NCBI RefSeq assembly: GCF_900109555.1
Contig: NZ_FNZV01000002.1
Location: forward strand, 248,001-312,000
Direction of reading: 5' to 3'
From: Pacificibacter marinus
Lineage (GTDB): Bacteria; Pseudomonadota; Alphaproteobacteria; Rhodobacterales; Rhodobacteraceae
Length of the DNA stretch: 64,000 nt
The first letter of the stretch is position 1. Each line of letters opens with the position of its first letter. The translations under genes were made by a program, and so were the position numbers. The notes under the pieces were generated by a model. The model did no database searches, was not told where the DNA came from, and saw only the letters and a program-made list of their open reading frames with translations. This document shows positions 9,000-16,889 of the stretch, piece after piece.

Positions 9000-9137
9000 G
9001 CATCCAATATAGGGTGCGTTTGTTTATATGCAATCTAAATAGGCTGCGTTTTGTATTTCGCAATCTAAATAGGCTGCGTTTTGTATTTCGCATCCTAAAT
9101 GGATTGCATATGTGTGTTTGCACCCTAATTAGGCTGC
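9000..9137. repeat. five 18-bp palindromes at exact 30-bp spacing
   Basis: Five imperfect palindromes of 18 bp start at 9000, 9030, 9060, 9090 and 9120: GCATCCAATATAGGGTGC, GCAATCTAAATAGGCTGC (twice), GCATCCTAAATGGATTGC and GCACCCTAATTAGGCTGC. The half-site consensus is about GCAnYCTAA. Every spacer is 12 bp and T-rich on the plus strand; units 2 and 3 are identical through the spacer. The period of 30 bp is about three helical turns, so all sites face the same side of the DNA. The array lies directly upstream of the SatD-like gene; the first unit covers its ribosome-binding region and TATAAA (9022-9027, minus strand) lies in the first spacer. The HTH of that protein is the natural candidate binder. 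Confidence 0.85.
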
Positions 9138-9183
9138 GCGTAAGTCTGAGCGCAGTTCAAGCCAAAGCATATAGCAGGGGTAG

Positions 9184-9210
9184 AAAAACAAAAACGGCCC
9201 CGAAGGACCG
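9184..9210 (-). terminator. terminator of sufT
   Basis: Read on the minus strand: CGGTCC-TTCG-GGGCCG (9210 to 9195), a 6-bp stem with one G-T pair and a stable TTCG tetraloop, followed by TTTTTGTTTTT. A classic rho-independent terminator after the sufT-like gene. It also shields the palindrome array from read-through. Confidence 0.85.
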
Positions 9211-9244
9211 CTTTAAATCTTAATTGAGCCGTAAGACCGAGCGC

Positions 9245-9607
9245 TTACATAAAGCCCAGTTCAAGACGCGCTTCATCAGACATCATTTCCATGCCCCATG
9301 GAGGTTCCCACGCCAAATCGACGTCAACTTGTTTAACGCCGGGCAACGGTTCAATCGCATCGGCAACCCAGCCAGGCATTTCACCTGCCACAGGACAGCC
9401 CGGCGCGGTGAGTGACATGATCACATGCACCGCGTTTTCTTCGTTGATGTCGATGGTGTAGATCAGCCCGAGATCATAGATGTTGACCGGAATCTCTGGA
9501 TCATACACAGACCTGCAAGCTTCGACGATAGCTTCGTGAAGCGGATGGTCAGTGCTGGAAGGTTTGATCAGCGGTGTGCCTTCTACGGGGGCGTCTGAGT
9601 CTGTCAT
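9245..9607 (-). CDS. sufT: SUF-associated Fe-S assembly protein (DUF59)
   Basis: A 120-residue MIP18/DUF59 protein (CRSVYDPEIPVNIYDLGLIY; MSLTAPGCPVAGEMP). Family members help mature Fe-S proteins, and the cysteine in TAPGCP is the conserved one. It fits with the A-type carrier gene at 7197-7568. It has its own terminator and is divergent from the YciI gene. The symbol is given by family resemblance. Confidence 0.85.
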   Translation of the reverse strand: MTDSDAPVEGTPLIKPSSTDHPLHEAIVEACRSVYDPEIPVNIYDLGLIYTIDINEENAVHVIMSLTAPGCPVAGEMPGWVADAIEPLPGVKQVDVDLAWEPPWGMEMMSDEARLELGFM

Positions 9608-9732
9608 AGCGTTCCTCGTGTAAACTTGACCAAAGATATAGGGTTTGACTGAGGCAAGGTCCAGTCCCCGACTTGGCCTTTTGTCATTGCAAGGGTATCC
9701 AAGGTTAAAATAATGCGCAAAGGGTCGCTTAT

Positions 9733-10032
9733 ATGTCGATTATTCCAGCCGATCAAAATCTCTTTTACGTTGATATCGAATACAAGGTCGCACTGGATCA
9801 GGTCGCGCCATATCTAGAGGCGCATCTCGCCTTTGTGGATGAAGGCTATGCGCGTGGGTTCTTTTTGGCCTCTGGTCCCAAGGTGCCACGATCTGGTGGA
9901 TCAATCTTGGCAACGGCCCCTGAGCGCGGCTTATTGGAAGAGTTCCTCGCACGAGACCCATTTGTGACCCATGGCTTGATAACACTCATCCTCACCGAAT
10001 TCACACCACGCCGGACAGTCGCAGGGCTTTGA
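9733..10032 (+). CDS. YciI family protein
   Basis: A 99-residue ferredoxin-like-fold protein with the YciI pattern: a histidine in LEAHLAFVDEGYARG, followed by FLASGPKVPRSGGSILA and an acidic ARDPF segment. YciI proteins resemble small dehalogenase/isomerase-like enzymes but mostly lack known substrates. It lies upstream of tgt on the same strand with about 110 bp between them. Confidence 0.85.
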   Translation: MSIIPADQNLFYVDIEYKVALDQVAPYLEAHLAFVDEGYARGFFLASGPKVPRSGGSILATAPERGLLEEFLARDPFVTHGLITLILTEFTPRRTVAGL

Positions 10033-10145
10033 TACTTCGATGAAGGGGCAAGATGTGTGGACGATATGGCGAATTGGGTCATCTGCGGCCTTCTGTATGA
10101 TAGCCTCTCTGGTCCAGCGCGCCAATTGGGGGTAATCCCTTGCCC

Positions 10146-11276
10146 ATGACACAACGAATCTCATTTTCCCTCGATGCCACTGATGGCAAAGCCCGCACGG
10201 GCGTTATTTCCACTCCGCGTGGCGACATTCGCACGCCGGCCTTTATGCCTGTGGGCACGGCTGGCACGGTAAAAGCGATGATGCCCGAAAGTGTGCGTGC
10301 CACAGGCGCGGATATTTTGTTGGGCAACACCTATCATTTGATGCTGCGCCCGACTGCGGAACGTATTGATCGCCTTGGTGGTCTGCACAAGTTTATGAAC
10401 TGGGAACGGCCTATTTTGACCGACAGTGGCGGGTTTCAGGTGATGAGCCTTGCTGGCCTGCGCAAGCTGACGGAAGAGGGCGTGACCTTTGCCTCGCATG
10501 TCGATGGCTCAAAGCACGTCATCACGCCTGAGCGGTCTATGGAAATCCAAAAGCTGCTCGGCTCTGACATTGTCATGTGTTTCGATGAATGCCCTGCGTT
10601 GCCCGCCACTGAGGAAGATGTGGCCAAATCTATGCGCATGTCGATGCGCTGGGCGCAGCGGTCGCGCGATGCTTTTGGCGATCGTCCCGGACATGCGCTG
10701 TTTGGCATTATGCAAGGCGGCGTCACACAAGAGCTGCGCGAAGAAAGCTCTCAAGCCCTGACCGATATAGGCTTTGATGGTTACGCTGTTGGCGGTTTGG
10801 CTGTGGGCGAGGGGCAAGAGGCGATGTTTGGCGTGTTGGATTACGCGCCTGATTATCTGCCGCAAGACAAGCCACGCTATTTGATGGGCGTTGGCAAGCC
10901 TGATGACATCGTTGGCGCGGTCAAACGCGGCATCGATATGATGGATTGCGTTTTGCCGTCGCGCTCTGGTCGCAATGGACAGGTGTTCACGCGGCATGGG
11001 GCGATCAACATCAAGAATGCGCGTCACGCCGATGATCCGCGCCCTTTGGATGAAAATTGCACATGTCCCGCGTGTTCGCAGTATTCACGCGCCTATCTGC
11101 ACCATGTGTTCCGCTCGCATGAGATGATCTCGGGCATGCTTTTGACGTGGCACAATCTGCATTATTTCCAAGAGATCATGCAAGGGATGCGCGATGCGAT
11201 TGCGGCGGGCACGTTTGCCGCATGGGAAGCTGATTTTCATGCTGTGCGCGCTGCTGGAGACATTGAACCGCTTTAG
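10146..11276 (+). CDS. tgt: queuine tRNA-ribosyltransferase
   Basis: A 376-residue tRNA-guanine transglycosylase that swaps guanine-34 for the queuosine precursor in tRNAs with GUN anticodons. Visible marks are the substrate-binding aspartate in [10 protein letters not shown], the catalytic region [21 protein letters not shown] and the zinc site CTCPACSQY followed by a histidine ([13 protein letters not shown]). I chose ATG 10146 (MTQRISF); an in-frame TTG lies six bases earlier. A terminator follows at 11313. Confidence 0.95.
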   Translation: MTQRISFSLDATDGKARTGVISTPRGDIRTPAFMPVGTAGTVKAMMPESVRATGADILLGNTYHLMLRPTAERIDRLGGLHKFMNWERPILTDSGGFQVMSLAGLRKLTEEGVTFASHVDGSKHVITPERSMEIQKLLGSDIVMCFDECPALPATEEDVAKSMRMSMRWAQRSRDAFGDRPGHALFGIMQGGVTQELREESSQALTDIGFDGYAVGGLAVGEGQEAMFGVLDYAPDYLPQDKPRYLMGVGKPDDIVGAVKRGIDMMDCVLPSRSGRNGQVFTRHGAINIKNARHADDPRPLDENCTCPACSQYSRAYLHHVFRSHEMISGMLLTWHNLHYFQEIMQGMRDAIAAGTFAAWEADFHAVRAAGDIEPL

Positions 11277-11312
11277 GGGCTACGTTTGAGAGTAGCGCTT
11301 AAACCGAAATGT

Positions 11313-11353
11313 AATACGGGCCTCGCAGGTGATGCGGGGCCTTTCGTATTTTA
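11313..11353 (+). terminator. terminator of tgt
   Basis: AATACG and GGCCTCGCA pair with TGCGGGGCC and CGTATT across a short loop, and a TTTT run ends the structure. It lies about 35 bp after the tgt stop. Confidence 0.75.
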
Positions 11354-11477
11354 GGTAAATTTTCCGACAATTTTACCTGTTAACACCTTGTTTACCTTGT
11401 CTTTATGTTTCGCGCATCTGCCACAATTACGCCGAAACTGACCCGTAGCTATGGGGCATCAGTGAAAGGGTGTTGTC

Positions 11478-11798
11478 ATGCAGGTTTTAAAAGTTTGGGG
11501 TTTTGCCGGAGGATTATTTGGCATCAGTGTTTTGGCGTCAACGCTGCATTTGTCCGCAGCCTTGCCTAACAAAGCGGCGCAGGCCAAGGGGCTAAGCCCG
11601 ACAGGTATTCATAGCACGCAAAGCCCTGATCGTAATCTTCTTGATCATATTCCTATGGTGCAAGTGAATTGCACCAGGCCCCATATCACACCGCCCAATA
11701 TCACATTGCCCGTCACACACACGGCCACGCCCCCAAAGACAGGGTCAAGTAATACGCATCACATCGCGTACTGTGCTCTTAATTTAAGTGCCCAATAG
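11478..11798 (+). CDS. hypothetical exported protein, 106 aa
   Basis: A 106-residue ORF with an AAAGGG ribosome-binding sequence nine bases before the ATG. The N-terminus (LKVWGFAGGLFGISVLASTL) looks like a signal peptide or single membrane anchor. The rest is polar and low in complexity, rich in Thr, Pro, His and Asn, with two cysteines. I recognise no family. It is flanked by the tgt terminator and a long non-coding stretch before lon, so it would be transcribed alone. Confidence 0.45.
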   Translation: MQVLKVWGFAGGLFGISVLASTLHLSAALPNKAAQAKGLSPTGIHSTQSPDRNLLDHIPMVQVNCTRPHITPPNITLPVTHTATPPKTGSSNTHHIAYCALNLSAQ

Positions 11799-12137
11799 CC
11801 TCAATCGCAGCCCGTTATCTGGTTAAATTTTTAAACAGATGATTCAAAAACCAACTAATTTAGTCAAATAGCGTACTTGACGTTAAGGTGAACACACGCG
11901 CCGTTGACGAAATTGTGCATTTAAACGCAAAGGTTACGCAAAACTTGGTGATTTCGGGGCAATTTACAGCATTTCTACGCTTGCGGGCCGCGCACAAGGC
12001 GGGCAAACTGGCTGCAAATCCAACTGTACTTGGTTGAAATCAGGGGCGCAGGCCCCAAATGTGATTAACCTAGTCAGGAAAGGGCCCATGATTGCCGCCA
12101 AGCGGGATCCGGCTTTTTTGCAAAATAAGGACAAGAG
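11799..12137. other. intergenic region upstream of lon
   Basis: No gene was seen in this 339-bp stretch. It holds a heat-shock-type promoter (listed separately). Close to the lon start there is a GC-rich segment with the small hairpin CCGC-CAA-GCGG (12095-12105) and CGGC-TTTTTT (12110-12119). It resembles a weak terminator or leader structure, but its stem is short and may be chance. Confidence 0.5.
12033..12060 (+). promoter_or_regulatory. sigma-32-type heat-shock promoter of lon
   Basis: GTTGAAA at 12033-12039 and CCCCAAAT at 12053-12060, separated by 13 bp. This fits the RpoH consensus (cTTGAAA, 11-15 bp, CCCCATnT) closely. Transcription would start near 12067 and give a leader of about 70 nt before lon. 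lon is a well-known heat-shock gene. Confidence 0.7.
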
Positions 12138-14543
12138 ATGAACGAGCAAATTCAATCATATCCCGTACTGCCATTGCGCGACATCGTGGTTTTCCCCCAT
12201 ATGGTCGTTCCATTGTTCGTCGGGCGTGAAAAATCGGTCAAAGCCCTTGAGGAAGTGATGTCGCAAGACAAGCAAATCCTTTTGAGCGCGCAGATCGATC
12301 CCTCCATTGATGATCCCGAAGCTGATGGCATTTACCGCATGGGCGTTTTGGCCAATGTGCTGCAATTGCTCAAATTGCCCGATGGCACTGTGAAAGTGCT
12401 TGTCGAAGGCGAAAAGCGGGTTCAGATCACCGATTTCGTTGAAAATGACCGCTTCTTTGAAGCAGCAACAGCCGAATTGTTCGAAGTCGAAGGTGATCCT
12501 GCTGCGGTCACAGCTTTGGTGCGCTCTGTCGCCGAAGAATTCGCGCATTACGCCAAGGTCAAAAAGAACATCCCTGAAGAAGCTTTGACAGCTGTTGACG
12601 ACACGAAAGACCCAAGCAAATTGGCCGATCTCGTGGCGGGCCATTTGGGTGTCGAAGTCGCTCAAAAGCAAAACCTACTTGAAACCTTGTCGGTTGAGGA
12701 ACGCCTTGAGGCGATCTACGGCATGATGCAGGGCGAAATGTCTGTGCTTCAGGTCGAAAAGAAAATCAAAACCCGCGTGAAATCCCAGATGGAACGCACG
12801 CAGCGTGATTACTATTTGAATGAGCAAATGAAAGCCATTCAAAAGGAATTGGGTGACGGTGAAGAGGGTGCGAATGAAATCGCTGAACTCGAAGAAAAAA
12901 TCGCCAAAACCAAATTCTCAAAAGAAGCGGCTGAAAAGGTTGCGGCTGAGTTGAAAAAACTCAAATCCATGAGCCCAATGTCAGCCGAAGCCACAGTTGT
13001 GCGCAACTATTTGGATTGGATGCTGTCCATTCCATGGGGCGTGAAATCGCGCGTGAAAAAAGATCTTAAACGCGCCGAAGAGGTGCTTGATAAAGATCAC
13101 TACGGTCTGGAAAAGGTCAAAGAACGCATCGTTGAATACCTTGCCGTGCAACAGCGCAGCCAAAAGCTAAAAGGCCCGATTATGTGCCTTGTTGGCCCTC
13201 CTGGTGTGGGTAAAACGTCGCTTGGTAAATCTGTTGCGAAAGCCACGGGGCGTGAATTCATTCGCATCTCTTTGGGTGGTGTGCGTGACGAGTCTGAAAT
13301 CCGCGGTCACCGCCGCACTTACATTGGCTCTATGCCCGGTAAGATCATTCAGGCGTTGAAAAAAGCCAAGACAACCAATCCGCTTATTTTGCTCGATGAG
13401 ATCGACAAAATGGGCCAAGACATGCGTGGCGACCCCGCGTCTGCAATGCTGGAAGTGCTTGATCCTGAACAAAACTCCACATTTGTGGATCACTACATGG
13501 AAGTCGAATACGATCTGTCCAATGTGATGTTCTTGACCACATCCAACAGCTACAACATGCCTGGGCCGTTGCTGGATCGGATGGAAATCATTCCATTGTC
13601 TGGTTACACAGAAGACGAAAAAGCAGAGATCGCCAAACAGCATTTGATCCCAAAACAGATCAAAAACCACGGGCTGAAAGCGAAAGAGTTTTCACTGTCT
13701 GATGGCGCTGTGTCTGACATCATCCGTTACTACACCCGCGAAGCTGGTGTGCGGAATTTGGAACGTGAATTGGCAAAGGTTGCACGGAAATCTTTGACCA
13801 AGATCGTGAAAAAGGAAACGGATTCTGTCGCGGTGACCTCTGACAACCTCGAAGAGTTCTTGGGCGTCAAAAAGATGCGCTATGGCTTGGCCGAGAAAGA
13901 AGACCAAATTGGTGTTGTTACCGGCTTGGCCTACACGTCGGTCGGCGGTGATTTGTTGCAGATCGAAGCCTTGCGCTTGCCAGGCAAAGGTCGGATGAAA
14001 ACCACAGGGAAGCTCGGCGATGTGATGAAAGAATCCATCGATGCAGCCTCCAGCTATGTGCGGTCTATCGCGCCCGAAATTGGTCTGAAACCGCCTGTGT
14101 TTGACACGTTGGATATCCACGTCCACGTGCCTGATGGCGCAACGCCCAAAGACGGTCCCTCTGCGGGGCTGGCTATGGTCACCACCATCGTGTCTGTGCT
14201 CACCAGAATTCCGGTGCGTAAAGACATTGCTATGACGGGCGAAGTGTCGTTGCGTGGCAATGCGACTGCGATTGGTGGCTTGAAAGAGAAACTTTTGGCG
14301 GCTTTGCGCGGCGGTATCACTACCGTGCTGATCCCTGAGGAAAACGTCAAAGATCTCGCGGATATCCCTGCCAACGTCAAAGAAGGCTTGGAAATCATTC
14401 CGGTGAGCCATGTGTCTGAGGTTCTCAAACACGCTTTGGTGCGCGCACCAGAGCCTATTGATTGGGATCACGAGGCTGATGATGCTGCACGTTTGGCCAA
14501 AGCCACTGCGCCAGCCCCAGTTGAAGTGCCCGTCGCGCATTAA
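12138..14543 (+). CDS. lon: ATP-dependent protease Lon
   Basis: An 801-residue cytosolic protease with an N-terminal substrate-binding domain, AAA+ module (Walker A GPPGVGKTSLGK near residue 353; Walker B LILLDEIDKM) and C-terminal serine protease domain. The catalytic dyad is visible as Ser675 in PKDGPSAGLAM and Lys718 in GLKEKLLAA. Length and domain order are standard. It degrades misfolded and regulatory proteins. A heat-shock promoter precedes it, a terminator follows, and hup comes next on the same strand. Confidence 0.98.
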   Translation: MNEQIQSYPVLPLRDIVVFPHMVVPLFVGREKSVKALEEVMSQDKQILLSAQIDPSIDDPEADGIYRMGVLANVLQLLKLPDGTVKVLVEGEKRVQITDFVENDRFFEAATAELFEVEGDPAAVTALVRSVAEEFAHYAKVKKNIPEEALTAVDDTKDPSKLADLVAGHLGVEVAQKQNLLETLSVEERLEAIYGMMQGEMSVLQVEKKIKTRVKSQMERTQRDYYLNEQMKAIQKELGDGEEGANEIAELEEKIAKTKFSKEAAEKVAAELKKLKSMSPMSAEATVVRNYLDWMLSIPWGVKSRVKKDLKRAEEVLDKDHYGLEKVKERIVEYLAVQQRSQKLKGPIMCLVGPPGVGKTSLGKSVAKATGREFIRISLGGVRDESEIRGHRRTYIGSMPGKIIQALKKAKTTNPLILLDEIDKMGQDMRGDPASAMLEVLDPEQNSTFVDHYMEVEYDLSNVMFLTTSNSYNMPGPLLDRMEIIPLSGYTEDEKAEIAKQHLIPKQIKNHGLKAKEFSLSDGAVSDIIRYYTREAGVRNLERELAKVARKSLTKIVKKETDSVAVTSDNLEEFLGVKKMRYGLAEKEDQIGVVTGLAYTSVGGDLLQIEALRLPGKGRMKTTGKLGDVMKESIDAASSYVRSIAPEIGLKPPVFDTLDIHVHVPDGATPKDGPSAGLAMVTTIVSVLTRIPVRKDIAMTGEVSLRGNATAIGGLKEKLLAALRGGITTVLIPEENVKDLADIPANVKEGLEIIPVSHVSEVLKHALVRAPEPIDWDHEADDAARLAKATAPAPVEVPVAH

Positions 14544-14603
14544 GCCGATGCCCATCGTGTGGTATTTATCCTGCGCTGTGTGGTATAATTTAAAAATAAA
14601 GAA

Positions 14604-14632
14604 AGGCGTCTCATGTCGTGAGGCGCCTTTTT
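14604..14632 (+). terminator. terminator of lon
   Basis: AGGCGTCTCA (14604-14613) pairs with TGAGGCGCCT (14618-14627) with one G-T pair and a TGTCG loop, followed by TTTT. Confidence 0.85.
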
Positions 14633-14802
14633 ATGTGACAGTTCGGGGTTTATTTAGGCATCTGTATGCTACCAGTGACGCCAGCATGCCGTAAGGTGCT
14701 GCGACCGGTGCTCCGCCCCTGTGTTTTAATAATTTGTCATTTGCAACCAGCAAGAATGAGCGGCTATTGTGCCCACAAAAGTAATCATTAAAGGGTTTTC
14801 TC

Positions 14803-15207
14803 ATGGTCTCTTCTAAATTGTCAGCCTCAGATCCTAAAACAGACACAAAAACGGCGGTCATATCGACACCCGCAGAGCAAATTGAAGCTCCAGACAGCCA
14901 GATGAACAGTGTTCGCAAGAAAGAATTGATCGAACGTGTGTCCGATGCCTCTGGTGTTAAAAAAGGCGAGGCTAAAAAGGTGATCGAAGCTTTGCTCAAA
15001 GAAATGGGCGATATTTTGCAAGATGGCGGCGAATTGAACGTGCCACCTTTAGGTAAGCTGTCGGTCAATCGCCAAAAAGAAATCTCGAATGCATTTATTT
15101 TGATTACCAAATTGCGCCGCTCCAAGGGCATGTTGGCAGACAAAACACCCTCTGCTGAGGGGGATGGCATCGCCGCATCTGATGGCGCAGAGGATGACGC
15201 TGCATAA
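14803..15207 (+). CDS. hup: HU-family DNA-binding protein with long tails
   Basis: A 134-residue protein. The HU/IHF core starts at about residue 38 (RKKELIERVSDASGVKKGEA) and includes the short arm region NVPPLGKLSVNRQKEI. It is extended by a 37-residue polar N-terminal tail rich in Ser, Thr and Ala and an acidic C-terminal tail (EGDGIAASDGAEDDAA). A standard HU is about 90-95 residues. The core should bend DNA; what the tails do is unknown. It follows lon, as in many proteobacteria. Confidence 0.85.
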   Translation: MVSSKLSASDPKTDTKTAVISTPAEQIEAPDSQMNSVRKKELIERVSDASGVKKGEAKKVIEALLKEMGDILQDGGELNVPPLGKLSVNRQKEISNAFILITKLRRSKGMLADKTPSAEGDGIAASDGAEDDAA

Positions 15208-15218
15208 AGCTAAAAAAA

Positions 15219-15245
15219 GGATGTGATGCCTCTTGCATCGCATCC
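15219..15245 (+). terminator. hairpin after hup
   Basis: An 11-bp stem (GGATGTGATGC with GCATCGCATCC, one G-T pair) and 5-nt loop between hup and the tRNA gene. There is no clear T-run, so it may be a terminator or an RNA-stabilising hairpin. Confidence 0.5.
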
Positions 15246-15273
15246 ATTCTCAGTCTAAATACCGCGCCACGGC

Positions 15274-15349
<76 letters not shown>

Positions 15350-15489
15350 TTTACCCCCGTATCATACCTAAATCCCAATCACGTGCCGTTGGCTCAACGT
15401 TCTGTTTAGCTGCGTCAAATCGCTTGGGTCGGACGCTGCGCATCTGCCGATTTTGCATGATGCGCAGCGCTATATTTTTCAGAAAACAG

Positions 15490-16866
15490 TTACAAGATTT
15501 CGTCTACTGCCGCTTTTGTCGCGGTGACGATTTCATCTGCTTGCGCTTTGGTCAGTGAAAACGGCGGGGCATAGCCGATGATGTCGCCTTGTGGCATGGC
15601 GCGCGCGATGACGCCGCGGTCCAGCATAGCGGCGACAATGCGTGGCGCGACTTTTTGGCTTGGGTCAAAAAACACCCGATCATCGCGATCGCTGACAAAT
15701 TCAACCGCGCACATCATGCCTTCGCCTCGAATTTCGCCAACATTGGCATGAGCACCAAGTGCATCGGCCATAGCTGTGTTCAGATAGGCGCCAACATCGC
15801 GGGCGTTGTTGACCAAGTTCAACTCATCCAAAAGTTTCAGGTTGGCAACGCCAGCCGCTGCACCAATCGGGTGGGCAGAATAGGTCCAACCATGGCCGAT
15901 GGGGCCGTTTTCATCTGTACCGCGCTCAAGCACTTTCCACATACGATCCGACACGATTGAGCCAGACAGCGGGGCATAGGCCGATGTCAGGCCTTTGGCG
16001 ATGGTGATCAAATCGGGTTTCAACCCGTAGTGATCTGACCCCATCATTGTGCCAAGACGACCAAAGCCCGTGACAACCTCATCCGCGATCAGCAAGATAT
16101 CGTGCTTTTTCAAAACGGCTTGAATGGCGTCCCAATAGCCTGCGGGAGGGGGAACAATCCCGCCTGTGCCCAAAACAGGTTCGCCAATAAACGCGGCGAT
16201 GGTGTCTGGGCCTTCGCGCTGGATCAACTCTTCAAGCTTGCTGGCGCAATCGGCTGAAAATTCAGCTTCGCTCATAGAACGGTCTTCGCGGCGGAAATAA
16301 TAGGGGGCTTCTGTGTGGACCACACAATCAAGCGGTAGATCGAACTTTTTGTGGAACAGATCAAGGCCCGTCATAGACCCTGTGACCAAACCAGACCCAT
16401 GATAGCCGCGCCAGCGTGAGATGATCTTTTTCTTTTGCGGGCGGCCCAAAACGTTGTTGTAGTACCAAACCAGTTTCACGTTGGTCTCGTTCGCATCTGA
16501 CCCTGACATGCCGTAATAAACGTGGTTCATGCCCTCTGGCGCGCGCTCTGCGATCATCCGCGATAGGGTGATTGAGGCTTCGGTGCCGTGGCCGACATAG
16601 GAATGATAGTACGCCAATTCATGCGCCTGCGCTGCGATGGCATCGGCAATTTCAGTGCGCCCATAGCCCACGTTTACACAGTAAAGACCCGCAAATGCAT
16701 CCAGCGATGTTTTGCCTTCGCGGTCGGTGATGTGCACGCCTTTTGCGCTTGTGATGATCCTGTTGCCCATTTCGCGGCGGGCAAATTGACCAAGATGCGT
16801 GGAGGGATGGAAAAAGTGGTCATGATCCCATTGGCTCAATTGGTCGTTCGTCAAAGATGTTGTCAT
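15490..16866 (-). CDS. atf: class III aminotransferase of ectoine catabolism
   Basis: A 458-residue PLP enzyme. The class III lysine motif LITIAKGLTSAYAPLSG and the upstream LLIADEVVTGFGR are present. In ectoine-degrading Rhodobacteraceae such an enzyme (Atf/DoeD) is thought to convert L-2,4-diaminobutyrate to aspartate-semialdehyde. The assignment rests mainly on context: it is followed upstream by the semialdehyde dehydrogenase gene and lies next to enuR-ueh-eut. I chose ATG 16866 (MTTSLTNDQLSQWDH) because the earlier in-frame start would extend into the neighbouring gene's end. Sequence alone would also allow a general omega-aminotransferase. Confidence 0.82.
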   Translation of the reverse strand: MTTSLTNDQLSQWDHDHFFHPSTHLGQFARREMGNRIITSAKGVHITDREGKTSLDAFAGLYCVNVGYGRTEIADAIAAQAHELAYYHSYVGHGTEASITLSRMIAERAPEGMNHVYYGMSGSDANETNVKLVWYYNNVLGRPQKKKIISRWRGYHGSGLVTGSMTGLDLFHKKFDLPLDCVVHTEAPYYFRREDRSMSEAEFSADCASKLEELIQREGPDTIAAFIGEPVLGTGGIVPPPAGYWDAIQAVLKKHDILLIADEVVTGFGRLGTMMGSDHYGLKPDLITIAKGLTSAYAPLSGSIVSDRMWKVLERGTDENGPIGHGWTYSAHPIGAAAGVANLKLLDELNLVNNARDVGAYLNTAMADALGAHANVGEIRGEGMMCAVEFVSDRDDRVFFDPSQKVAPRIVAAMLDRGVIARAMPQGDIIGYAPPFSLTKAQADEIVTATKAAVDEIL

Positions 16867-16889
16867 GTCAGAGTCCTTTCTGTCTGGGC

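Noticed and set aside
9000-9137. CRISPR-like array
   Set aside because: The repeats are 18-bp palindromes with 12-bp spacers that are similar or identical to each other, there are only five, and no cas gene is near. This fits protein-binding sites, not CRISPR.
9014-9223. Plus-strand ORF with repeated NLNRLRFVFR decapeptides
   Set aside because: The 30-bp period is a multiple of three, so the array stays open in one frame and looks like a repeat protein. It has no ribosome-binding site, and the terminator of sufT lies inside it. I treat it as an artefact of the array.
13692-14555. Long antisense ORFs inside lon (287 aa and others)
   Set aside because: They lie opposite strongly conserved lon codons, have no family features and no independent start signals.
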